Assembly (NCBI GenBank): GCA_019752635.1
Contig: JAIELX010000072.1
Coordinates: 1 to 64,000 of the forward strand
Reading direction: 5' to 3'
Origin: Candidatus Obscuribacterales bacterium
GTDB lineage: Bacteria; Cyanobacteriota; Vampirovibrionia; Obscuribacterales; Obscuribacteraceae
DNA length: 64,000 bases
The position numbers were made by a program, and so were the translations under genes. Under the pieces are notes generated by a model. The model searched no databases, was not told the origin of the DNA, and saw nothing but the letters and a program-made list of their open reading frames with translations. Below, piece by piece: positions 33,958-42,564 of the stretch; within the stretch, counting starts at the first letter, position 1; each line of letters opens with the position of its first letter.

Positions 33958-34875
33958 ATGAACTTGCAGCGCCTGTTCCTCAGCCTTCTAACAATATCCC
34001 TGATTTTGATTGCCTCCAGCCCCGCCTCCGGTCAAAAGAAGCCACCAGGTGTACGGCAGTATATTTTTAGCAGATCTACCACCGAGTCCAGCTCATCGTA
34101 TCTAGGGGTCAAGGCCGTACCTGCTTACGTGGCTCTGGGCGGACAAAATCGCCGGGGTATTTACATCACAGGTGTCGGAGGGTCGCTTGCCCGTTCGATG
34201 GGATTGCGGCCCGGAATGGTTCTTCTGACGCTAGATAATCGCGTAGTAGAAAGTTCTGAGACCGCAGATAATATTCTGGCTTCTCGCAGCCCCGGGCAGA
34301 TTGATTTTGCCGCAGTGCAAATGAATCGGGGGCAACCGCAATACGTGCCCGGCAGTTGTCGGTTCGATGGTTCCAGAGCAATCATCGGCAGCGCTGGCGC
34401 CAATATGTTTCGAACCGCCGGGCGTGAGAATTCCAAGCCACTGGAAAAGTCATCAATCGCTGAGCTTGAGAAGTACGCAATTCAGCTTATCAACGAGTCT
34501 CGTTCAAAGGAACGGGCCTCAGCTGTTTCGGAGAATTCCGCATTGACCAGGCTCGCGCGCGACTACGCCGAGTACATGGTCAATCGCGGCAATTTTTCAC
34601 ACGTTGATCCCGACGGACGTGATCCGCAAGTGCGTGCTAAACAAGCTGGCATAAAATGCGGTGTATACGAGAATCTGTCCTTCCATACTCGCAATACTAT
34701 CTCGGATAAGGATTGCATCAAAGCGTGCCATGAGCAAATGATGGCCGAGCCTCCGAACCAACATAACCATCGCTACAACATTTTGTTGCCTGAGCATGAG
34801 TTAGTTGGCGTAGGTATTGCGCGCGACGACGGCAAGATCATGATGGTACACGAGTTTACAAATTCAACGCCGTAG
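33958..34875 (+). CDS. Secreted PDZ-CAP (SCP-like) domain protein
   Basis: About 305 residues. A signal peptide (1-25) precedes a PDZ-like domain (about 45-130; YLGVKAVPAYVA, GVGGSLARSMGLRPGMVLLTLDNR) and a CAP/SCP domain (about 165-305; ARDYAEYMVNRGNFSHVDPDG, KCGVYENLSF, HNHRYNILLPEHELVGVGIA). CAP proteins of bacteria are secreted and mostly of unknown function; the CAP cavity His/Glu residues are visible (H in FSHVD, E in YENL). Joining PDZ and CAP suggests peptide binding outside the cell. The ATG at 33958 has GGAG six bases upstream. It lies between two RND operons without an evident link. Confidence 0.8.
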   Translation: MNLQRLFLSLLTISLILIASSPASGQKKPPGVRQYIFSRSTTESSSSYLGVKAVPAYVALGGQNRRGIYITGVGGSLARSMGLRPGMVLLTLDNRVVESSETADNILASRSPGQIDFAAVQMNRGQPQYVPGSCRFDGSRAIIGSAGANMFRTAGRENSKPLEKSSIAELEKYAIQLINESRSKERASAVSENSALTRLARDYAEYMVNRGNFSHVDPDGRDPQVRAKQAGIKCGVYENLSFHTRNTISDKDCIKACHEQMMAEPPNQHNHRYNILLPEHELVGVGIARDDGKIMMVHEFTNSTP

Positions 34876-34897
34876 AGTTGTTGGTAAGTTGGCGCCT

Positions 34898-36302
34898 TCA
34901 GAATGCATTTGACCATGCTTCGGCGTTTAACGAATAAGCCTTGCGGTATAGGCTTGCGGCTTGTTTTAAGTCGTTGGCATTAACCAACTTTGCAGCAGTG
35001 TCCATTTCTCGTTGACCGATAACTGGACCGAACATCTGCGAGCGCGGGAGCATTGTATCGCAAGCCATTTTTGAAAACTTCACTGCTTCTTTGTAGTCAC
35101 CCTGTCTCTCCATCAACTCGCTGAGTTCGATTTGCAATGACTGGTCACCACCGTTTGCGCCTATGCGGAGAATGCATCGCTTCCTCGCTTCGTCCTGCCC
35201 GCCGCAACTTCTGCACCAAGGACGGTAGCGCGGACTTGCCCATGGCGGGATCTTTGGCAACCACCTTCTTGAGCAGATTGATAGCTTGATTGTTGTCCTC
35301 AGTAACAAGCGCCAAGCTATAAATTGCCCGGGAATTGCCTGCTCTGGCAGATTCTGCCAACAACTCCCTGCCCGCAGCTCGTTCTGCCGATGAATTGCTA
35401 TTTGTTTGATACGCTCCAAGCATGGTCTTCGCTGAGGGGTTTCCTGCCTGCGCTGATGCTGTCAGCCATTTCACACCCTCCTCCGGCTCCCCGGGGACAA
35501 GTCTACTCAGGAAGATAGACCCCAATTCATACTGTGCTTCGCTATGATTTTGCTGAGCGGCCTTTTTGTACCAGCTAATCGAACTGTAGGGAATGCTGCG
35601 GTTCAAGCTGTTGTTTCCTTGAAAGAACTTTCCGAGCTCGTATTGAGCCTGCGCATCGCCTGCGGTGGCTCGCGCCAATGTTTCCGCTGGTGGCTTTTTC
35701 GGTGTCATGTATTCTTCCAGAGCCATTTCGGCGGCTCGCACCTCAGGTACGGTTCCATAACTCAATTCCAATCGTCCGTGTTTTGTGTCCTCATCATAGA
35801 AATAGAATGCATGGTCAAAACGACGACCGCTTTTCAGCTTCAGCGCCTCAGGCTTGTTCATTGACTTGTAGAATTGAACACTGGCTGCGGCTGATCGCCA
35901 TTTAGCTGCGACTAATTCGGACAGTCGGCTGCAATTCAGGGAGTCTGGATCATTGCGGTTCTTCACCTCGATCAGCCCCAATTTGTTCGCAATTTTTTCG
36001 GATTCGTCGGGTGAACAGCTAAGACGCTCAACGCTGAATACGCCATTCTCAGATAAACCGCCTTCTAATCCGTGCGTCAGTAGGCGAAGTTTTTCATTGA
36101 CCTCAATCGAATCGCTCACATAGGCCTGCATATGCGCATTGACTGACATTGTATCGCCCATCACGGCCGGTTTTGACATGTCGAAAATAGAGCCGGTTGC
36201 TCCAAGTTTCGACAAATCTGACAGACCGCATCCAGTGAGCGTAACTGCAGCAACTAGAAAAACGTAAACATACCGGGTAGGTCGATTAGCCTGAAAACCC
36301 AT
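34898..36302 (-). pseudogene. Sel1-repeat lipoprotein interrupted by a frameshift
   Basis: Starts at the ATG 36302 (AGGGG nine bases upstream) with a lipoprotein signal (lipobox LTGC). Sel1 repeats follow: GDAQAQYELGKFFQGNN, NHSEAQYELGSIFLSR, NPSAKTMLGAYQTNS and NSRAIYSLALVTEDN. The frame then breaks: near 35178-35200 the text goes from LRRAGRSEEA in one frame to EARKRCILRIGANGG in the next, which continues with TPR-like helices (RQGDYKEAVKFSKMACD, NDLKQAASLYRKAYSL) to a stop at 34898. The first frame alone ends within 10 codons. A single-base change or assembly error at this point would restore one protein of about 467 residues. Sel1 proteins are scaffold-like envelope proteins. Confidence 0.7.
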
Positions 36303-36456
36303 GTCTATCGACCCCTGCAATTTGGTTCGTCACTCTACTATGCCACATGCAAGCCGTCGCTTAACGAGGCCTGCCCGCTTCCCGGCGGATACCGAACGAC
36401 CGAGCCCGGACCCTGTTGCTCTTGGTGTCCGTCCGTGTGTTTTGCAGGCATCGGAA

Positions 36457-36537
36457 ATGAGTGCGAATACGTCAAAAAACATAAAAGACTTTCGTGGCAG
36501 TCGAGCGCCAAGCCACGACGAAGAGATAAAAAGCTAG
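36457..36537 (+). CDS. Possible 26-codon peptide
   Basis: A frame of 26 codons (MSANTSKNIKDFRGSRAPS...EIKS) begins with ATG after ATCGGAA and ends 83 bases before the pump start. It has no family and only a weak ribosome site. It is reported because the Lys/Asp/Ser composition is plausible for a peptide, but chance is likely. The surrounding stretch 36303-36620 holds nothing else I recognise. Confidence 0.2.
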   Translation: MSANTSKNIKDFRGSRAPSHDEEIKS

Positions 36538-36620
36538 AATCTTCAGGTTCATTGACGTTGGCGCGATGCGTATCAATGTCAACCTGTCACTATGGGCGCG
36601 CCGGCGCCGCTGGAGACCTA

Positions 36621-39600
36621 GTGAATTCAGCCATTAACCAGCTAGTAAGTGGAGCCCTCAAGGCACGGTTCTTGACGTTGCTGGCTACTGGTTTGGTATT
36701 GCTGGCGGGAGTCTTTGCCTGGCGCCTTCTGCCTCTTGAGGCGTACCCGGAGCTCGCTAATCCGCAGGTGCGAGTGATAACTTTGTATCCGGGGCGTGGT
36801 CCGGAAGAAGTTGAGAAGCTTGTTTCGGTTCCCCTTGAGAAGGAGATGAACGGTATTCCCAATGAGATTGCTTTGCGGTCAATCTCGGTTTACGGATTGT
36901 CAGTTGTTATTGCCACTTTTGCGGAAGGCACGCCAACCTCGGTTTTGCGTCAACAGGTCCTGGAGCGGATTTCTCAGGCCGACATTCCGAAAGACGTCGA
37001 ACCGCGGCTTGAGCCGGACGTTGGTTCCTTGCGCGAGATTTATCGCTACGCCCTGCACAGCCCGTATTACTCGGCGATGGGGTTACGGTCGATACAGCAG
37101 TGGGAGCTGGACAAACTTTTCCGCCAGATTCCCGGTGTGATCGGCGTGGTCAGCCACGGAGGTCCCTCGAAGAGTTTTCAGATAGAAGTAGACCCGTACA
37201 AGCTTCGCGCCTACAACATTACATTGGCGCAAGTTTACCAGGCCATCAGTGCTGCCAATGCAACTACAGGCGGTGGCTTCATCGAAAAGCACGGCGAGGC
37301 GCTCATTGTTCGTGAGCTAGGTCTTTTGAAAGACTTGAACGACGTCAAAAAAGTAGTTATTCGCACCACTACAAACGGCACTGCGATTCGCGTTGGCGAT
37401 GTCGCGCAGGTCGTTGTCGGTGAGTTGCCCAGGCGCGGCCAGGTCGGAAAAGACAATGAAGACGACGTTGTGGAAGGCATTGTTCTTTTGCGTCGGGGTG
37501 AGAATCCCTCGCAAGTTCTTCGCGAACTCTACAAGAGACTGCCTTCGATAGTCTCTCGCCTGCCGGAAGGCGTGGTGTTGCAGACTCTGTACGATCGAAA
37601 TGATCTGGTGAATCTCACCATGAAAACGGTCGGAAACAATGTGGCTCTAGGGATCGCTATTGTTCTGGGATTGCTGGCAATTTTTCTGATGGACGTGGGC
37701 GGCGCGCTGATTATTTCGACGGCGATTCCGCTGTCGATGCTAGTGGCGTTCATTTGTTTGAGTCTGATGGGTGTGCCCGCAAATTTGATTAGTCTAGGCG
37801 CGATCGATTTTGGCGTTTTGGTCGACAGTGCCATTGTAATGGTGGAGAATATTATGCGTCGCCTGTCTCATGAAGGCAGGGAGATGACGCCCTTGGAGCG
37901 GCTTATGCTGCTCGGGGAATCAGCGCGTGAAGTGGCCGGACCGATTGTGTCCGGCATGATAGTAATAGTAGTTACGTTTTTGCCGATCTTCACGTTTAGC
38001 GGTGTTGAAGGCAAGCTCTTCCGTCCGTTAGCCACCACAATGGTGACAGCATTGCTGGGCAGCGGTCTTGTTGCGCTCACAATCATTCCCGTGCTCTGTT
38101 CGTTTCTTTATTGCCAGAAACCGACCAAAGAGCTGGTCAGTCCAATTGTTGTTGTCGTGAGGTGGTTCTACCGGCCTACGTTGAAGTTTGCGCTGATGAT
38201 ACCGTGGCTGGTGGTAATCGGATCGGTGGTGGCATTCTGCGCGACGGTAAATCTCTTCCCCAAGTTAGGTAGTGAATTTCTTCCGCATCTGGAGGAAGGT
38301 AACATCTGGCTGCGTGCCACCATTAAGCCGGGAAGCGTAACTTTGGAAGAGTCCGTGCGCGTTGCGCATGAGGTTCGCGAGCGCTTGCGCAGCTATCCCG
38401 AAGTAACGCAAGTAATCTCTCAATCGGGTGGTCCGGACGATGGAACGGACCCGTCTCGTTTCGCCGATCAAGAATATTTCGTGGACCTGAAGCCGGCCAA
38501 ACAGTGGCGTGAACAGTTCCACGAAGACAAGTCCAAGTTGATTGATTCAATGCGGCGTGATTTGGAGCAAGTTCCCGGTGTCAGCTATTACTTCACCCAA
38601 TACATTCAAACCACTCTGGATGAGGCACTGTCAGGGGTTCAGGGCTCGCTGGTGGCAAAGATATCCGGACCTGATTTAGCTGAGCTGGAGATATTGGGCC
38701 ATAAAGTGGGACATGTCATGAATGAGACGCCCGGTGTTGTCGATGTAATTGTGGATCCGCTTCTAGGGCAGCCACAGCTGGCAATCGAGATCAATCGCGA
38801 TGCTGCTTCCCGCTACGGACTGAATGTTGACAACTTGAAGGATCTTGTCGAGATTGCGATCGGTGGAAAGCCTGCAACCACGATTATCGACGGCGAACGG
38901 CGTTACTCGGCAGTTGTTCGCTGGGCGGCCAAATATCGCTCGACGGAGGAGGCGCTCAGGGAGACTTTGGTCGATACACCGGCTGGAAACAAGATTCCGC
39001 TTTCAGTGGTTGCAAGCGTTCAAGAGACCACCGGGGCAACGCAGATCTGGCGCGAAGGCGGCGGGCGCTTGGCCACCATCAGAGCCAACGTGCACGGGCG
39101 CGACCTCGGAAACACTGTTTTAGACGTGCAAAAGAGAGTGGCGCAATTCGTAAAACTCCCCGAAGGTTACCATGTCATTTGGAGCGGTGAGTTTCAGCGG
39201 CAACGTGAGGCATCACAGCAGTTGGCAATCATCTTGCCGGTGACTTTAGTTATTGTCATATCCATCCTTTACTTCGCCTGTGGCACGCTCAGCGGCGCTC
39301 TGGTTATGTTCTCAGTTGTGCCGCTTGCGACCATCGGGGCTATTCTGGCCTTGTACTATACGCGTACTTACTTTTCCATTTCCGCCGGTGTTGGATTTAT
39401 TGCATTGTTCGGGCTGGCTGTAAAAAATGGTATCTTGCTTGTTTCTTTCGTCAACGAGTTGCGGCATCAAGGTATGCAAATCAGGGACGCTGTCTATGAA
39501 GGCGCAGTGACGCGTATGCGGCCGGTACTCATGACCGCGACAATTGCCGCTATGGGGCTTTTGCCTGCAGCTCTTTCAAACGAAATTGGCTCTCAAACAC

Positions 39601-39947
39601 AGAAGCCGTTCGCAATTGTCATTATCGGTGGTCTATTGTCTTGCACTCTGTTGAGCCTCTATGTGCTGCCTTCGATCTACCTTATCTTCGCTCCTAGCCC
39701 TGGCCGAAAGCCAACAAAAAAGGATCAGGGCAAGAAAGTGATCGGGACTCAAACCACCAAGCACGAACCTAACAAATTACTGGGCTTTTTGGTGCAGCAC
39801 ATAGGCAAGCACGAAGAGAGCCACGTCAACATCAGTCACGCGACAAACGGTTCCAGTGACGTTGAAAGCTCTGCCGGCTCCGACGCGGCCAATGATGTCG
39901 GCAAGTCTGCGGAGCAATTGCCAAAGCGTGAGGAGGAATCCCCGTGA
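36621..39947 (+). CDS. Heavy-metal efflux RND pump (CzcA family), second copy
   Basis: 1108 residues from the GTG at 36621, which has GGAGA at ideal spacing and matches the family N-terminus. Proton-relay acids D396, D402 and E409 are intact in AIDFGVLVDSAIVMVEN, again the divalent-cation type. About 36% or less alike to the first pump by eye, so it is an old paralogue rather than a recent copy. It carries an extra hydrophilic cytoplasmic tail of about 85 residues after the last helix, with several histidines (KHEPNKLLGFLVQHIGKHEE, then HVNISHATN) and an acidic Ser-rich end. The stop overlaps the adaptor start by four bases. Confidence 0.92.
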   Translation: MNSAINQLVSGALKARFLTLLATGLVLLAGVFAWRLLPLEAYPELANPQVRVITLYPGRGPEEVEKLVSVPLEKEMNGIPNEIALRSISVYGLSVVIATFAEGTPTSVLRQQVLERISQADIPKDVEPRLEPDVGSLREIYRYALHSPYYSAMGLRSIQQWELDKLFRQIPGVIGVVSHGGPSKSFQIEVDPYKLRAYNITLAQVYQAISAANATTGGGFIEKHGEALIVRELGLLKDLNDVKKVVIRTTTNGTAIRVGDVAQVVVGELPRRGQVGKDNEDDVVEGIVLLRRGENPSQVLRELYKRLPSIVSRLPEGVVLQTLYDRNDLVNLTMKTVGNNVALGIAIVLGLLAIFLMDVGGALIISTAIPLSMLVAFICLSLMGVPANLISLGAIDFGVLVDSAIVMVENIMRRLSHEGREMTPLERLMLLGESAREVAGPIVSGMIVIVVTFLPIFTFSGVEGKLFRPLATTMVTALLGSGLVALTIIPVLCSFLYCQKPTKELVSPIVVVVRWFYRPTLKFALMIPWLVVIGSVVAFCATVNLFPKLGSEFLPHLEEGNIWLRATIKPGSVTLEESVRVAHEVRERLRSYPEVTQVISQSGGPDDGTDPSRFADQEYFVDLKPAKQWREQFHEDKSKLIDSMRRDLEQVPGVSYYFTQYIQTTLDEALSGVQGSLVAKISGPDLAELEILGHKVGHVMNETPGVVDVIVDPLLGQPQLAIEINRDAASRYGLNVDNLKDLVEIAIGGKPATTIIDGERRYSAVVRWAAKYRSTEEALRETLVDTPAGNKIPLSVVASVQETTGATQIWREGGGRLATIRANVHGRDLGNTVLDVQKRVAQFVKLPEGYHVIWSGEFQRQREASQQLAIILPVTLVIVISILYFACGTLSGALVMFSVVPLATIGAILALYYTRTYFSISAGVGFIALFGLAVKNGILLVSFVNELRHQGMQIRDAVYEGAVTRMRPVLMTATIAAMGLLPAALSNEIGSQTQKPFAIVIIGGLLSCTLLSLYVLPSIYLIFAPSPGRKPTKKDQGKKVIGTQTTKHEPNKLLGFLVQHIGKHEESHVNISHATNGSSDVESSAGSDAANDVGKSAEQLPKREEESP

Positions 39948-41200
39948 TTCGTTTTGCTGTCCACATCGCAGTGCTCACGGCTGTCGGCTTGTGCATGTCT
40001 GCCTGCACCCTGGAAGACCCCGCAACTCCCTCACCGGTCGCGGCCAGGATGCGTCGAGAAAATTCAGGACTGCAAACCGTAAAGCTAAGTCCGGAGCAGT
40101 TGCGCGATATCAAAATCACCACGGCGACGGTGAAGAAACTTCAGTTGCCGGATTTGATCGATCTCACCGGTCAGGTCGAAGAAGACCCGACCATGACGAC
40201 TCCTGTTATATCGCTGGTCCCCGGACGGATAACCAAGGTGAATGTGCAGCTTGGTGATGTTATTCGCGCCGGTGATATTTTGGCGGAGGTTCGCAGCGAT
40301 GAGGTTGCTCAAATCGAATCGGATTTGCTGAAAGAAGTATTGGAAACGGACGCGCAAATAAACGAAACTCAGGTGGACTTAGAAGTTGCCAAAGCAGCGT
40401 TTGATAGGCAGACATTGTTGTTCGGTGAGGGCATAGCAGCGCGTTCGGAGATGGAGAAGGCCCGCGGGGAATATGAAAAAACGCAGGTTGAACTTCGCTC
40501 ATTGCAAACGAAGAAGGATGCGAATATTTCCGCTACTACCGAGCGAATGAAGCTTTATGGTGTTCATCCTCATGAGATTCAGAGGCTGATTAGTACTAAG
40601 ACTGTGGACAATACGTTTGATGTGGTATCACCGCGGAACGGAATTGTCGTCGATAGACAAGTCGACCTTGCGCAGCTTATTGGGTCCGAAGACCATCTGT
40701 TTGTTGTTTCGGATCTGACCCGCGTTTGGGTTGTGGCGCAACTTTTCCAACGCGATATCTCGCGCGTGCACAAAGGGTATCCGGTCTCCATGACGGTGGA
40801 GGGCTATGCCGACAAAGAATTCAAAGGGCGGGTGGACTATATCTCCGCCGCCATCGATCCGACAAACAGGACCTTGCCGGTTCGCGCTACCGTGTTGAAT
40901 CCGGACTTATTGCTAAAACCGAAAATGTTCGGTCGAATGGTTGTAGAATGTGGACAGAGCCATGTTCTTGCTGTTCCTGCCGAGGCCGTGCAGAGAACAG
41001 GTGAAGTGGAATTGGTGTATGTTGAAGATGGACCCCGTTCTTTCAAGGAAATACGGGTGGAGACTGGAAAGAGAGTTGATAACTTCGTTGAGATTATCAG
41101 CGGTTTGAAGTCGGGTGAACAAGTAGCCGTAAAGGGTAGCTTGCAACTCAGAGGAATGGCAATTCAGCAAGTGGCGCGCTCTGAGGAGGTTGAAGATTGA
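39944..41200 (+). CDS. RND efflux periplasmic adaptor, lipoprotein, second copy
   Basis: 418 residues. The GTG start overlaps the pump stop by four bases and has GAGGA upstream. The signal ends in the lipobox MSAC, so it is a lipoprotein. Barrel-sandwich halves PGRITKVNVQLGDVIRAGDI and PRNGIVVDRQVDLAQLIG flank a coiled-coil (about 120-185), then the beta-barrel RVWVVAQLFQRDISRVHKG...GRVDYISAAIDPTNRTLPVRA. It joins the pump at 36621 to an outer-membrane channel. Here the adaptor follows the pump, the reverse of the 29221-33709 pair. Confidence 0.9.
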   Translation: MIRFAVHIAVLTAVGLCMSACTLEDPATPSPVAARMRRENSGLQTVKLSPEQLRDIKITTATVKKLQLPDLIDLTGQVEEDPTMTTPVISLVPGRITKVNVQLGDVIRAGDILAEVRSDEVAQIESDLLKEVLETDAQINETQVDLEVAKAAFDRQTLLFGEGIAARSEMEKARGEYEKTQVELRSLQTKKDANISATTERMKLYGVHPHEIQRLISTKTVDNTFDVVSPRNGIVVDRQVDLAQLIGSEDHLFVVSDLTRVWVVAQLFQRDISRVHKGYPVSMTVEGYADKEFKGRVDYISAAIDPTNRTLPVRATVLNPDLLLKPKMFGRMVVECGQSHVLAVPAEAVQRTGEVELVYVEDGPRSFKEIRVETGKRVDNFVEIISGLKSGEQVAVKGSLQLRGMAIQQVARSEEVED

Positions 41201-41511
41201 AACTAGTTGTGGCATTCATTCAACCGTTTATGCTGGACCGCGTAACCCGACTTCTTCGTCAAAGAGCCGCTTGTTTTTTTGTAAGCGAAGTTCGCGCATA
41301 TGATGCCGGCTGTGAAGAAGCCGAACTGGTACCGCGAGTAAGACTGGAAGTGCCGGTTAACAATGACATGAACGCCATGGCTATTGCCGACCTTATCTCT
41401 CAAACAGTCAACACGGGAAGAGCGGGAGACGGAGTCGTGATGGTGACGGAGCTGAGCTATGCCATTAACGTTGACTCCGGCCGCCGAGGCACCGAAGTTT
41501 TCGATTACTAA
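41197..41511 (+). CDS. PII-like signalling protein (PII-NG type) coupled to RND operon
   Basis: 104 residues, the size of a GlnB/GlnK subunit. The start MKLVVAFIQPFMLDRVTRLL and the second half VRLEVPVNNDMNAMAIADLI then NTGRAGDGVVMVTELSYAIN follow the PII ferredoxin-like fold, including the GRxGDG turn that contacts nucleotide. The T-loop region is short and degenerate (EVRAYDAGCEEAELVPRV), without the uridylylated Tyr51. I recall that a separate PII group ('PII-NG') is found next to CzcA-type pumps; this gene fits that description. The TTG start overlaps the adaptor stop by four bases (TTGA). It may tune the pump by binding nucleotide or metal; this is inference. Confidence 0.8.
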   Translation: MKLVVAFIQPFMLDRVTRLLRQRAACFFVSEVRAYDAGCEEAELVPRVRLEVPVNNDMNAMAIADLISQTVNTGRAGDGVVMVTELSYAINVDSGRRGTEVFDY

Positions 41512-42410
41512 GACTTCCGGGGGCACTGCGGCAAGATCGTCTTTAAGAGGCTTTTGATCGTCTTTAACAGCCTTTTGAATGCCTGACGGTTATAGATCAC
41601 CCAGTCTTGAACTTGGTTGAGCCGGAACTCGTCTGAAGCAAATGTGAGCTGACGTCCGCCTCGCATCCAGACGGACGTGAGGACGACGCCGCTCCAGGTG
41701 GTTCCGATTACCCTGGAGCACCTTGCAAGTGCGAAAAGATCGACAAGGAAGTCTGAGCCGCTAGTTTGTCTTAGCTGCTGCTTGTCGAAAATGGCCTCGT
41801 GTGCGATCACTTCCACTCCGAGATTTTGAAATCTCTCTATCCACTCTTGTTTTGCGATACCGTCGTCCGCCGCTAAGTAGATCCTTTTGAATTGATGTTC
41901 TGAAATGGAGTGGAGGACTTGCCGTTGCGTAATTTCGCAAAGGGCGGGCAGTTGTGCACATGATATTCCTCTGGGGCTTCGCTTGGCTTTTACCTTGTCG
42001 GTAAGGCGCAAGTGGACTCCCAGGCAACTATCATCTATGGCAAACTGATTCACTGTTGCGGTCACGAACGGAGTTGCTCTAAGCAATTGATAGGCATTGA
42101 GCCAGGCTTCCAGAAAATCCTCATCCGATATGGCGAAATTATCCGGCTTAAGAAGTTTTGCATTTTTCAGGCAGGGAAGGATTGACGAATTCAAACGCAA
42201 TTCGGCATCTCCCTGCGACTGATTCCATTTGAGCATCTCAAAACCGTCAACACGACAGTGTTCCAGTACCAGGAAGGGGCATGCGTTGTTTGTAGTTTCT
42301 TTGAGGACTAGAGTGCTATCCCCCATCATTTGTGCTATCGCAGCGCAAAGCGTGACCTGCCGTAGGCGATCGCAAAATCCGGAGTCGTAGTCAGTCAAAT
42401 CGACTATCAA
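41508..42410 (-). CDS. NodZ/FUT8-like fucosyltransferase-type protein
   Basis: 300 residues. The opening DLTDYDSGFCDRLRQVTLC, the GVHLRLTDK loop (Arg135, a stand-in for the HxRRxD box) and the C-terminal FLVDLFALARCSRVIGTTWSG are the three hallmarks of alpha-1,6-fucosyltransferase/NodZ-type GT-B enzymes. It probably transfers a sugar from a nucleotide donor; donor and acceptor are not known. The start is TTG at 42410, chosen because family members begin close to the GFxDRLR motif; no clear ribosome site. It overlaps the convergent PII-like gene by four bases and is divergent from the kinase-like gene at 42565. Confidence 0.65.
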   Translation of the reverse strand: MIVDLTDYDSGFCDRLRQVTLCAAIAQMMGDSTLVLKETTNNACPFLVLEHCRVDGFEMLKWNQSQGDAELRLNSSILPCLKNAKLLKPDNFAISDEDFLEAWLNAYQLLRATPFVTATVNQFAIDDSCLGVHLRLTDKVKAKRSPRGISCAQLPALCEITQRQVLHSISEHQFKRIYLAADDGIAKQEWIERFQNLGVEVIAHEAIFDKQQLRQTSGSDFLVDLFALARCSRVIGTTWSGVVLTSVWMRGGRQLTFASDEFRLNQVQDWVIYNRQAFKRLLKTIKSLLKTILPQCPRKS

Positions 42411-42564
42411 AGTAGTTGTACAGGATATAGGAATGGCAATTATATCGCCAATTTTGCCATCGCGCGCAGTTAGTTCGTTGGCACTTCAGATGATCATTGG
42501 CTTTGCAATGCAGTATCATGCAGCGAGGGGCTCTCCGCGAAGAATCACCATGCGATAGAAGAAT

